Shown in pieces: positions 9,901 through 16,783 of a stretch of 64,000 nucleotides of DNA. This DNA comes from Streptomyces sp. MNU76 (lineage in GTDB: Bacteria > Actinomycetota > Actinomycetes > Streptomycetales > Streptomycetaceae): positions 124,001-188,000 of the forward strand of contig NZ_JAJKLK010000006.1 in assembly GCF_020982545.1 (NCBI RefSeq), written 5' to 3'. Positions within the stretch are counted from its first letter, which is position 1, and the number at the start of each line of letters is the position of its first letter. Below the pieces are notes generated by a model, which worked only from the letters and a program-made list of their open reading frames with translations, was not told the origin of the DNA and did not search any database. A program made the translations under genes and the position numbers.

Positions 9901-10614
9901 GCCGGTGGGGGTGGACCGGAGGGCATGGGCGGGTACTCCCGCGTGGTCCAGCGCCTCGCAAGTGACTTCGAGCAGCAGCCGCTGCTGGGGGTCCATGCCT
10001 TCGGCCTCGTGGGGCGTGATGCCGAAGAACTTCGCGTCGAATCCCTCGATGTCGTCGAGGAAGGCGCCCCACCGTGTGGTGGACTCCATCAGGGCGGTGA
10101 CGTCGGGCGCCGTGCCGACGAAGTTGGGCCAGCGCACTTCGGGCACCTGGCCGACCGCGTCCGTTCCTGCCAGGAGCTGCTCCCAGAACGCGTCCGGCCC
10201 GTGCACGTTTCCCGGCAGGCGGCAGCCGATGCCGACGACGGCGACGGCTGTCGCTTCGCCGGACGTACGAGGCTGCTCGTCCGACTCCGCGGTGTCGGCG
10301 TCGTCGGCACCCGCCAGGGCGCTGGCCAGTTGTCCGATGGTGGGATGCTCCCACAGCAACGTGGCGGACAGTGGCCGGTCGAGCATCTTCTCCAGCTCGC
10401 CGGTCAGTCCGACGGCGTCGCGGGAGGTGAGGCCATACTCCGCCAGCGGGCGGGCGTCGTCGAGGTCTTCCGGGGAGATGCCGCTGATGTTCGAGACCAG
10501 TTGCACCAGCGCGTTCCGCAGTTCGGCCGCGCTCGACCCGGAGCGGCTGTCCGTAGTGAAGGTGACCGTCCGGCTGTCCTCGACCGGCTCCTGGTGTCCG
10601 CCTGACTGCCTCAT
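3967..10614 (-). CDS. Single-module type I PKS with Pks13-like ends (ACP-KS-AT-DH*-KR-ACP-CP*-TE)
   Basis: 2215 aa. Domains in order: N-terminal ACP (about 30-105, Ser64 in YGLTSRDAV); KS (about 122-548, Cys293 in TDSACSSSL, His428 in EAHGTGT, His468 in KSNLGH); AT (about 663-955, Ser750 in GHSMGE, later motif GAGH at 851-854); a DH-like region (about 1018-1260) lacking a proper HxxxGxxxxP; KR (about 1484-1665, GGLTGLG, Lys1595, Ser1619, Tyr1632); ACP (about 1750-1825, Ser1784 in GLDSL); a second carrier fold (about 1862-1935) whose GGDS is GGDR, Arg1892; TE (about 1958-2215, Ser2024 in GWSFGG, His2190). The N-terminal ACP before the KS and the terminal TE mirror mycobacterial Pks13. Its ATG overlaps the FAAL stop (ATGA), so both proteins are probably made together: FAAL loads an acyl-AMP on ACP1, KS condenses it with an AT-loaded extender, KR reduces the ketone, TE releases. 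Extender identity is inference. Confidence 0.93.
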   Translation of the reverse strand: MRQSGGHQEPVEDSRTVTFTTDSRSGSSAAELRNALVQLVSNISGISPEDLDDARPLAEYGLTSRDAVGLTGELEKMLDRPLSATLLWEHPTIGQLASALAGADDADTAESDEQPRTSGEATAVAVVGIGCRLPGNVHGPDAFWEQLLAGTDAVGQVPEVRWPNFVGTAPDVTALMESTTRWGAFLDDIEGFDAKFFGITPHEAEGMDPQQRLLLEVTCEALDHAGVPAHALRSTPTGVFVGLSSLEYGHLTTSDPSRLTPWTSTGAAGSIAANRVSYLLDLHGPSFTTDSACSSSLVAVHLACRSLRSGECDTALAAGVNVLLSPAVTSSFEQAGALAVDGRCKPFDAAADGITRGEGCGVVVLKRLADAQRDGDRVLAVIKGTAVNQDGRSAGLMAPNPAAQEALLRDALRDARIDAADVDYVEAHGTGTLLGDPIEAAALGAVVGRGRELGRPLLVGSVKSNLGHLEGAAGIIGLIKTALALHHGRIPASLHFHSPNPHIDFTELGLRVVTEPTAWPTSGHRPGRAGVSAFGFGGTNAHAVLEQAPPTAPGPGRPPATDGEEGDHPHILVVSARSSDRLADVAASLSRWVGADDAPALTDIAHTLASYRRGPSCAAVVARTRPEAAAGLAALARGETVPGVVPACTDATAAQSFTASRPVFVFSGYGSQWEGMGRRLLTGDPHFAAQVSALDPVFLAEAGSSLTDMLTSDSGWTVDRIQPLLFGIQLALARTMQAYGVEPAAVVGHSMGEVTAAVVAGALDADDGLRVIVRRSAHLLTIDAAHAGAMAAIEMPAQSRADVLGRFPGVEVAVHSSPQRCTVAGPTQVVRDLVDELTEQGHLARLLEVGGAGHSAAVDPVLAPLREDLAALRPRTPTTPWYSTVLDDPRAVTAADADYWCANVRCPVRLQQAVTAAAEDGHTLFLEISPHPIAVVPLTETLDATAAGDRALVVPTLHKNADDTVQVRAALARLHLAGVTVDPGLWPAGARTALPTPAWRHERFWFPRPAPSTGADGHLLLGVRVDDPRTGAVLWRGDVGTRRHGTRSTVHGRAVLTLVEAAELVIEAGLDLWAREGITDLGIEDLQIHHWLAISSSTPLTTVYEPVSGTHGTVTLHARGAGTTWRCYASARITRDPEPRGEPHDAARAPALVRRFAPENPLHPHRPSYARLLTAMLDELGAADTPPGGDRTGRVTTRIVPVGVRALRIKGPGVLDTGYDIHCTAVDGAGAADTDDSQWHVCALGATSEVVARFVRSRRVEQRDVPRSLDTFTYDIQWEKSTAPLPTGRPQRVLLISDEPDAAGSVMASIESALEAEGVDVTPTDAQDDACDAELDAWLGSPQDGPSAVVLFLPQHERDDDMRPLRGAARLARRLAGGTHRHPPRLWMATVLAQAAGAGEPGTPHLACLRGLVRVLALEHPHLRASLVDIDQQPGAVDGLVQEILAGGDADEIAWRSGTRLTARLARADLSPQRNAEVAFTRPDGAYIITGGLTGLGLATASRLAEQGAGRIVLNGRRAPGHEAQAVLADLRARGTSVAVVQGDIAEPDVSPSLVRAALAEGHTLRGVAHCAGVLHDRMITDLEPADVDTVLRPKTVGARNLEAAIADHDLDWWVIYSSAAALVGSPGQSAYAAANAWLDAIAHQRRATGLPATSIAWGPWENVGAAVGNPASALEPIRLSEGMDALQELVTFNRSHVGVVPLDADRVLAAFPGLSAIPFFSEVLGDSALGADDWVGPAGIASLGSSAPDTVYARLVARTAAIMGFGAHELSETTPLPELGLDSLMAVRIRNAIRQDFGIDLSAPLLLRGACLRELGSAVLDQLGLDSAGPEAGSEAAAPGSTSKAQPSPSLPSSLGPRDASERLVASAWAEVLRHGPEDIREDFTAAGGDRPAAAALADAIRRRLGDDTEPPVLTADAVLAHRTVVGVAELIRPVVNRTGPSAVTTLRPAPAGSPRPPLFTFHPAGGPTSVYLPLTGLLPAEQPVYGLERVDALSTMEDKAAHYRTLIRDIRPEGPYHLLGWSFGGCLAYEVARQLRQEGQGVGFVGLVDTILPAALAHRETPEFLLERFGRFAEYIEEMYGHRLDLPHEELAATPEDQQIDVIMRLVADAGLDMSPGIMEHQRTSYVDARVGERYVPRPYDGHVVLYRAQQPQQLTTALDPRYLRQNADLGWAPLCPSLEIVPVEGDHLSVIDPPHVETIARHVTRALGWPPR

Positions 10615-12392
10615 GCGTTGCCGGTCTCCCTCTGTGCTTGCGTGTCGGAGCTCCAGGCACCCTGGAGGTACTGCTCACGGCAGGCGCCGCGGGAGACCTT
10701 CCCGCTGGTGGTGTGGGGCACGGTGCCCGGCGGGGAAAGGACGAAGTCATGGAGGGCGACGGCGTGACCGGCGGACACCGCGGCGCGGACGGCGCGGGCC
10801 GCCTCGTCCCGGACACCGTGGGGTTCCGCGAGGTCACGGGCGTGCTCGGCGACGACGACCAGGCGTTCTCCGTCGTCGGTGAGGACGGAGAACGCCGCGG
10901 TGTGATGGCGGCGGATCGCCGGGTGGGCGTTCTCGACGGTGTGCTCGATGTCCTGCGGATAGTGATTGGTGCCGTCGATGATCACGAGATCCTTGATGCG
11001 GCCGCTGATGTAGAGGTGTTCGCCGTACCGCAGTCCCAGATCGCCTGTGCGCAGCCAGTGACACGCCCGGTCGCCCGATTCGTCGCCGTGGAGGGTGGCT
11101 CGGAAGGTGGCTTCGCTCTGTTCCGGGCGTCCCCAGTAACCGCGCCCGACATTGGGTCCGCGCAGCCAGATCTCACCGACGCACCCGTCCTCCAGACGAA
11201 CGCGGGTGACCGGGTCGACGATGGCCGCCTCCTGGCCGGTGGGCTGTCCGCAGCCGACCAGGCGGGTCACGGCCTGTGCCCCGGTGCCCTCGGCCGCACG
11301 GGCGGTACCGGCCGCCAGCGCGTCCCGGTCGAAGCAGGTGACAGTCGGTGCCTCCCCGGCCGGAGAGGCAGAGACGAACACGGTCGCCTCGGCCAACCCG
11401 TAGGACGGGCGCATGGCTGTGCGGACCGCGCCGATCGGGGCGAAGGCCTGCTGGAACCGTCGGAGCGTCTGCTCGGCAATGGGTTCGCTGCCGTTGACCA
11501 TGGCAGCGACCGATCCCAGCGACAGCTCGCCGCGCTCCTCGTCGGTGACGCGGCGCGCACAGTAGTCGTAGGCGAAGTTGGGGGCGGCGGTGAGCGCTCC
11601 CGGGTACTGAGTCAGCAGCCGCAGCCACCTGACGGGCTGCTGGACGAAGGCCAGCGGGTCCATGAGCACGGAGTGGACGTGGCCGACGACAGGCAGCACG
11701 ATCGCCAGGACGAGCCCCATGTCGTGGTACAGCGGAAGCCAGCCGACAGTGCAGTTGCGCCCGGAGCGGATGCCGTACGCCTCCAGGGCCTGGCGTGCGT
11801 TGGCGCACACGTTGGCGTGGGTGATCTCCACGCCGGACGGCATGCGGGTTGAGCCCGAGGTGTACTGCAGGTAGGCGCAGTCCTCGGGGCGCGGATGAGC
11901 GGTCTCCCCGCCCGTCGGTACGCCCCCTGGCACCGGCCCCGCGAGCAGGTCCCGCTCGGTGACCACGCGTACGCGGAGGCCGTCCTGGTTGGCGCAGAAC
12001 TTCTCCGCCGTCTGAAGCGCATCGGGGCTGGTGAGGGCGAGCACCGGGTCGGCGTCGGCGAGCGCGGCGGCGAGCTTCTCCGCATGGCCGGGCAGGGACG
12101 GGGGAAAGAGGGGCACGGCGATCGCGCCGGCGCACGTGGCTGCGAGAAAGCCGACGACGTAGTCCAGGTTCTGCGGCCCCACGACGGCCACGCGCTCGCC
12201 CGCCGCTCCGGCGTGGCGCAGGGCCGTGGCGAAAGTACGTACCCGCTTCTCCAGCTGGCGCCACGTCAGACGGGACGGAACTCCGGCGCGGTCGGTACTG
12301 AAGTCCACGAAAGTAAAAGCTGTTTCATCGGGGGTTTGTGCTACGGCCTGAGCGAGATGGTCGCTGATCGTTTCTCTCACGGTTTTCAGCAC
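10611..12392 (-). CDS. Fatty acyl-AMP ligase (FAAL), FadD32-like
   Basis: 593 aa from a GTG at 12392 (reading on to 12530 adds 46 residues with no family character). ANL-superfamily adenylating enzyme: P-loop YTSGSTRMPSGVEITH near 150-165, YGLAEATVFVS, WLRTGDLG, then SGRIKDLVIIDGTNHYPQDIE. The pattern PLFPPS near the N-terminus and the DGTNHYPQDIE C-terminal hinge are typical of FAALs, which make acyl-AMP and hand it to an ACP rather than to CoA. A stop/start overlap with the PKS (ATGA) couples translation, so the partner is very likely the PKS N-terminal ACP. The equivalent pair in mycobacteria is FadD32/Pks13. Chain length of the acyl donor cannot be told. Confidence 0.92.
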   Translation of the reverse strand: MLKTVRETISDHLAQAVAQTPDETAFTFVDFSTDRAGVPSRLTWRQLEKRVRTFATALRHAGAAGERVAVVGPQNLDYVVGFLAATCAGAIAVPLFPPSLPGHAEKLAAALADADPVLALTSPDALQTAEKFCANQDGLRVRVVTERDLLAGPVPGGVPTGGETAHPRPEDCAYLQYTSGSTRMPSGVEITHANVCANARQALEAYGIRSGRNCTVGWLPLYHDMGLVLAIVLPVVGHVHSVLMDPLAFVQQPVRWLRLLTQYPGALTAAPNFAYDYCARRVTDEERGELSLGSVAAMVNGSEPIAEQTLRRFQQAFAPIGAVRTAMRPSYGLAEATVFVSASPAGEAPTVTCFDRDALAAGTARAAEGTGAQAVTRLVGCGQPTGQEAAIVDPVTRVRLEDGCVGEIWLRGPNVGRGYWGRPEQSEATFRATLHGDESGDRACHWLRTGDLGLRYGEHLYISGRIKDLVIIDGTNHYPQDIEHTVENAHPAIRRHHTAAFSVLTDDGERLVVVAEHARDLAEPHGVRDEAARAVRAAVSAGHAVALHDFVLSPPGTVPHTTSGKVSRGACREQYLQGAWSSDTQAQRETGNA

Positions 12393-12684
12393 TGAGTCAC
12401 CGAACCTTCGTACCGGGCAAGGAATGGACTCTGCGGCCGTCAGCCCGTCAGGCGGATATGGAGACAGCCGTCGCCGCCCATCAACGCATCCAATGAATAG
12501 TGGCAGTGGTGAGAAAACAGCCAAACACAACGGCTTGCCGGGCTTCCAGCGACACGCCGAAGTCGCTGCCCGACCGGAGGAAGAGGGCTGATCCAGCGCG
12601 TCCTGACAGCGCGCCGAATACCGTCATCAGGTCCTCCGCGAGTCGCGCTCGATACGCCTGGAGGACAGCGTATGCAGGAAGGGT

Positions 12685-12712
12685 TTGAAACGTTACTGCC
12701 CATCAATACGCT
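12685..12712 (+). promoter_or_regulatory. Candidate promoter of the MFS exporter
   Basis: TTGAAA (12685-12690) and TACGCT (12707-12712) with a 16-bp spacer, 24 bp before the GTG start of the exporter. It lies in the 344-bp divergent gap (12393-12736) between FAAL and exporter, which holds no gene. Confidence 0.35.
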
Positions 12713-12736
12713 CCCCCTCTGTTCAAGGCAGGCACC

Positions 12737-14191
12737 GTGAGTCGACTACGCGTCCTCGCCATTCTCATGGCCGTTATCCTGCCGTCATTCATGACGGCCC
12801 TGGACAATACCGTCGTCACTGTGGCACTGCCTCAGATCCGCGCCGAACTTGCTTTGGGTGACGCGGACTTGAAATGGGTGGCGGCCATTTACCCCCTGGC
12901 TCTCGCAAGCCTTCTCTTGCTGGGCGGGCATCTGGCCGACACCATCGGGCGGCGTTCGACGCTGATGCTCGGTGTCGCCTTCTTCACCGTCTCCTCGATC
13001 GGGTGCAGCCTGGCGACCTCAGGGGTGGCGCTGATCGCCTTCCGAGGACTCCAGGGAGCGGGCGGGTCGCTGATCCTGCCGGCCTCGCTGGCGGTCCTGT
13101 CACACGATCTTCCGCCGCGCGCACGCAGTGCCGCCTTCAGCGCCACCACTGCCGCACTGGCTTCGGCGCTGGCCTGCGGACCAGTTGTCTCCGGCGTCAT
13201 GACACAGCACCTGGGCTGGGAGTCGGTGTTCGCCATGAACGCGCCGCTGGGATGCGCGAGTCTCCTCATCGGTTTCGTCGTCCCCCGGCACGCCCCCGCG
13301 GCCCGTTCTGCGCCGAAGTCATCGGCCACCCTCTCCCTCCGCGTCGTGGCGTTGGCCTGTTGCTTGCTGGCGGGCCTCGCCTACTGCCTGATCGAAGGAC
13401 CCGAAAGGGGCGTTCTCAGCGTTCCCGTGGCCATGTCGGGTGCCATTGCCGTGGTCTCCGCCGTCGGCCTGTGGTACGAGCTGACACTGCGCCGGAATGC
13501 CGCGCTGCGGCTCCTCTTTCGGCAACGTCCCTTCATCGGCGGCATCATCACTCAACTGCTGTGGGGTCTGAGCGTGAGCGGAGTCTATTTCTTCACGTCC
13601 CAGTTTCTTCAGGACGGCCTTGGCCTTACCCCGACGTCAGCCGGACTGACGTTCATCCCCGTGGCGCTTTCCCTGCTCGTCGCCGCCCCTTTCATTGCCC
13701 GGACGGCACGCCGATGGGGGGACGGTCGGGTCTCCGCCGCGGGCCTGCTCCTGGTCGGCCTGGGGTTGTTGATGGTCGCTCTGGGAAGCGTTGGAGGGAG
13801 CCTCGTTCATATTCTGCCCGGACTCTCGATCATCGGCTTCGGCTCCGCACTGGCCGTTCCGCTGACCTCCCGTGCCCTGGAGTCTTCGCCCGACCGTTCT
13901 TCCGGCATTGCCGCCGGGCTGTTCAGCGCCGTCCGCGAGGCATCCGGGGTCGTCGGGATCGCCTTCGTAGGCGTGATGGTGTCGTACACGGAGCACGCCG
14001 CGGCCGCTGCTGGAGCCAAGGAGTCGGATGCCTTCCTCTCCGGCTACCAGGCCGGCCTGTGTCTGGCCTCCGCGCTGGTCGGGGCCGGGGCACCCGTCGC
14101 GTTGTGGGCGCTGCGACGCCGCAGGGACACGCCGAACGGCAGCAGGGAGCCGGCACCCTTTCCCGTGGACGCCTCGAAGCCCGAACCGTGA
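12737..14191 (+). CDS. DHA2-type MFS transporter (14 TM)
   Basis: 484 aa from GTG 12737 (AAGG seven bases upstream). Hydrophobic throughout with the DHA2 signature of motif D1 (LDNTVVTVALPQI, residues 23-35), motif A GGHLADTIGRR (about 62-72), RGLQGAGG (about 103) and motif C-like segment around GPVVSGVM. Family knowledge: proton-driven export of drugs and secreted metabolites; the length fits 14 membrane segments. Divergent from the FAAL-PKS operon and facing away from it, so it is the plausible exporter of the pathway product or of an intermediate that the secreted Ag85-like enzyme would use. That role is inferred from position only. Confidence 0.88.
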   Translation: MSRLRVLAILMAVILPSFMTALDNTVVTVALPQIRAELALGDADLKWVAAIYPLALASLLLLGGHLADTIGRRSTLMLGVAFFTVSSIGCSLATSGVALIAFRGLQGAGGSLILPASLAVLSHDLPPRARSAAFSATTAALASALACGPVVSGVMTQHLGWESVFAMNAPLGCASLLIGFVVPRHAPAARSAPKSSATLSLRVVALACCLLAGLAYCLIEGPERGVLSVPVAMSGAIAVVSAVGLWYELTLRRNAALRLLFRQRPFIGGIITQLLWGLSVSGVYFFTSQFLQDGLGLTPTSAGLTFIPVALSLLVAAPFIARTARRWGDGRVSAAGLLLVGLGLLMVALGSVGGSLVHILPGLSIIGFGSALAVPLTSRALESSPDRSSGIAAGLFSAVREASGVVGIAFVGVMVSYTEHAAAAAGAKESDAFLSGYQAGLCLASALVGAGAPVALWALRRRRDTPNGSREPAPFPVDASKPEP

Positions 14192-14339
14192 GTGGTCCCT
14201 CTCCCCAGGCCCGGGTTCTGCCGATATACGGCTCCGCCAGATGGGGCGCGGCCGACCACGACCCACCCGCACCCAGCCCACCGACCGTGCCCACTGGCAG
14301 TTTGAGGTTCCACCGCTGTGCGGGGTGGCTGACTAGCCT

Positions 14340-14586
14340 CGATCATTCGCGCGCCCAGCAGACTCGGAGGTCTTCGTGATGTAGCTGGCCTTGAGTCGTA
14401 AGCTCGTTGTCGCCCGCCGGTGGAAGTCCGGTCCGGGTAGCTGCCAGGAGGCCCGGTAGCAGACTGGCGGTGTCGGGGGGGGAAACGCCCGGCGTCGACC
14501 CCAGTGCCGAAAGCCCTGCAAGGGGGAGGTAGGTTCCCGCTCCGATGAACGGGTTCCTGTGGCCCACGGGCTGATCCTCCGTGTGC
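14340..14586 (+). other. Non-coding segment with repeated stems, possibly a group II intron end
   Basis: Non-coding in all frames by inspection. It holds several short complementary blocks, for example TCCGGTCCGGG, CCAGGAGGCCCGG, a G-run followed by GAAACGCCC, and CCGAAAGCCCTGCAAGG. The start GTGATGTAGC near 14377 and the stem-rich style recall the 5' domain of bacterial group II introns, but I cannot confirm this and no reverse transcriptase is present. It abuts a truncated small gene at 14587. Confidence 0.25.
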
Positions 14587-14739
14587 CCCGAAGCGGGTGC
14601 CGGACTCGATGGCCTGGGCGAGGACGGTGTGCGAGAGCCAGAAGCCGAACAGGGCGATCACGGCGGCGACCCACAGGCGGATGCCGAGGAACTTGATCGC
14701 GGCCCAGGCGATGACGCCCAGGACGAAGACGAGCGGCAG
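14587..14739 (-). pseudogene. Fragment of a small actinobacterial membrane protein
   Basis: Reading on the minus strand from 14739 gives about 51 residues with two hydrophobic segments: LVFVLGVIAWAAIKFLG, then a short linker and WVAAVIALFGFWLSHTVLA. I recall similar proteins from Streptomyces integrative plasmids, but this is from memory. It has no start codon in context and is cut on both sides: the structured segment at 14586 and the MFS fragment at 14746. Function unknown. Confidence 0.4.
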
Positions 14740-14745
14740 CTGCCG

Positions 14746-15155
14746 CTGGCGGCGGGTGTGGCACTGCTGCTCGTGTTCTACGCCGTCGAGCGCAAGGTGT
14801 CCGCGCCGCTGGTCCCTCTCAACGTGCTCGACAAGCGCTCCGTGGCCTGGGGCAACGTCGCCGGTCTGATCGCGTTCGTCACCGAGGACCTCGCTGGTCC
14901 TACTGCTGCCCCTCTACCTCCAGGAAGTGCTCGGCTTCTCCCCGCTGGCCGCCGGCCTGTCCTTCGGCGTGCTGGGCATCGGCACCGTTGTAGCTCCACG
15001 GCCCCGCGGGTCATCGGGAAGATCGGCAGCAAGCAAACGCTGGTCGTGGGCGGCCTCCTGCAGACCGTGTTCACCGTGGCCCTGCTCGGCCTCGGCGACG
15101 ACCGCTCGTGGATGTGGCTGCTGCTGGTCGCCACCTTCGCCGGTGGAGTCGGAAA
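14746..15155 (+). pseudogene. MFS transporter fragment, frameshifted
   Basis: An internal piece of a DHA2-like exporter. Frame 1 (14746-about 14885) reads GVALLLVFYAVERK then PLVPLNVLDKRSVAWGN. The frame then shifts to SLVLLLPLYLQEVLGFSP and AAGLSFGVLGIGTVV, and shifts again to IGSKQTLVVGG...WMWLLLVATFAGGVG. Both ends are missing: the left end abuts another remnant and the right end is joined at about 15155 to an IS481 transposase missing its own N-terminus. Not translatable as one protein. Not a duplicate of the intact exporter at 12737 as far as the residues show. Confidence 0.75.
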
Positions 15156-16172
15156 GACGGCTGGCCCGTGCGGCGGGCCGCGGAACGCTTCCAGGTCAGC
15201 CACACCACCGCCGCCCGCTGGGCCGGCCGCTACCGCTACTACGGCGCCCAGGCCATGCCCGACCGCTCCAGCCGCCCCCACCACAGCCCGCGCAAGACCC
15301 GCATCGACATCGAAGCCCAGGTCGTGCGGCTACGGCAGAAGCACCGCGTCGGCCCTGTGCGGCTGGCGGCCCGCACCGGCATCGCCGCCTCCACCGCCCA
15401 CCGCATCCTGACCCGCCATGGTCTGCCCGCGCCGGCCGCCTGCGACCGGGCCACCGGCGAGCCCGTGCGCCGCTACGAACACGCCCGGCCCGGCGAACTG
15501 ATCCACATCGACGTCAAGAAGCTCGGCCGCATCCCCGACGGCGGCGGCCACAAGGCCCTGGGCCGCGCGGCCGGCCGCAAGAACCAGACCCGCACCGGCC
15601 GCGGCTACCTCTACCTGCACACCGCCCTGGACGATCACTCCCGGCTGGCCCACACCGAAGACCTGCCCGACGAGAGAGCGGCCACCTGCGCCGGCTTCCT
15701 GGCCCGCGCCACCGCATGGTTCGCCGCCCAAGGCGTCACCGTCGCACGAGTGCTGACCGACAACGCCTGGGCCTACACCAAGAGCATCTGGCGCGACACC
15801 TGTCGTGACCTGGGCATCAGTCCTCGCTGGACCCGTCCCTGGCGGCCCCAGACCAACGGTAAGGTCGAACGCTTCCACCTCACTCTGCTCGACGAATGGG
15901 CCTACCACCGGCCCTACACCTCAGAGGCCGAACGCCAGGCAGCGTTTCCCGACTGGCTGGACTGGTACAACCACCACCGACCCCACACCGGCATCCGTGG
16001 CCAAACACCAGCCAGTCGCGTCACCAACCTGTCCGGACAACACATCGCGCCGGGAGCGCTGGTGTTCCGGCCCTTCGTCCTGATCGCGACATCGCATTCA
16101 CGGAGAACCGGTTGCCGGTGCGGCGCACGAGGGGGCGGCCCTTCTCGCCCCCTCGTGCGGCCGGTGACCTGA
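15108..16172 (+). mobile_element. IS481-family transposase, 5' truncated and 3' extended
   Basis: Open frame of 354 codons, but only about 15156-16047 is transposase. It contains the helix-turn-helix (DGWPVRRAAERFQVS), the rve/DDE catalytic core (IHIDVKKLG, then LTDNAWAY, then NGKVERFH) and the tail YNHHRPHTGI. The first 16 codons derive from the upstream MFS fragment read in another frame, so the usual N-terminal 15-20 residues are lost. After SGQHI the frame runs on into an IS630 remnant for about 40 residues. No inverted repeats were found at the edges. Almost certainly not autonomous, and probably inactive. Confidence 0.8.
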
Positions 16173-16490
16173 TCGGAACGGATGCCGACCTGGTCGGCGA
16201 ACAGCACCTCACCGTTCTCGGCCTTCGCCGTCGCCCGGATCGGCGGCCATGTCTCCTCCAGCCAGGTCCGCACCGCCTCCGGGTTCCGCTCGACCGCACG
16301 CTTGTCGGGCCACTGGAACGCCTGCTCGCCCCCTGACAGCACCTGGTGCTCACGCACGCGCCGCCCACGTGGACGCCCGGTCAGTGCCTCACGCCCACCG
16401 GCCCTCCACCAGTGCGGCCACTGCCCGCAGCCGCAACGCTTCCTGCGCCGACGGCGACAACTACCGCGCGTCTCCCACCAGTTCACTCAC
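16062..16490 (-). pseudogene. IS630-family transposase remnant
   Basis: Minus-strand pieces of an IS630 transposase: an N-terminal helix-turn-helix stretch (SAQEALRLRAVAALV in one frame), RAGGREAL, PDKRAVERNPEAV and the catalytic-core lead FADQVGIRSDQVTGRT, then VRRTGNRFSVNAMS in a shifted frame. Compared with the family, at least two internal segments are deleted and the frame changes twice. The 3' half with the remaining DDE residues is missing where it meets the IS481 copy near 16060. Confidence 0.75.
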
Positions 16491-16783
16491 GCAGCGTTCA
16501 ACGACTCAGAACGCTCACCATTTCGGATCAATAGCGAACCCCGGAAATCACCCGCGAAGCAGAAAAATCAATTCCCGAACCCGCACCCTGGCCGGGCCAC
16601 AGGGCCATTCGGCTCATTAATCATTTGTACAGCCATCACAGAGGGTTCTTCCATTTCGGCGATATCGCCCGGAGGCGCAACAAACCGGACTGCTTTTCTG
16701 CGTAATATGCCAGCCGCGGAATCAGGCGATTTTGCGCGGCCGAGAATCGCCAAGATCATCCCCTCAAAGGAGTTGTCCCCTCG

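Noticed and set aside
91..14191. Many long antisense frames over the PKS and its neighbours
   Set aside because: High GC gives long open frames on the opposite strand; they are Arg/Gly/Pro-rich and have no domain features.
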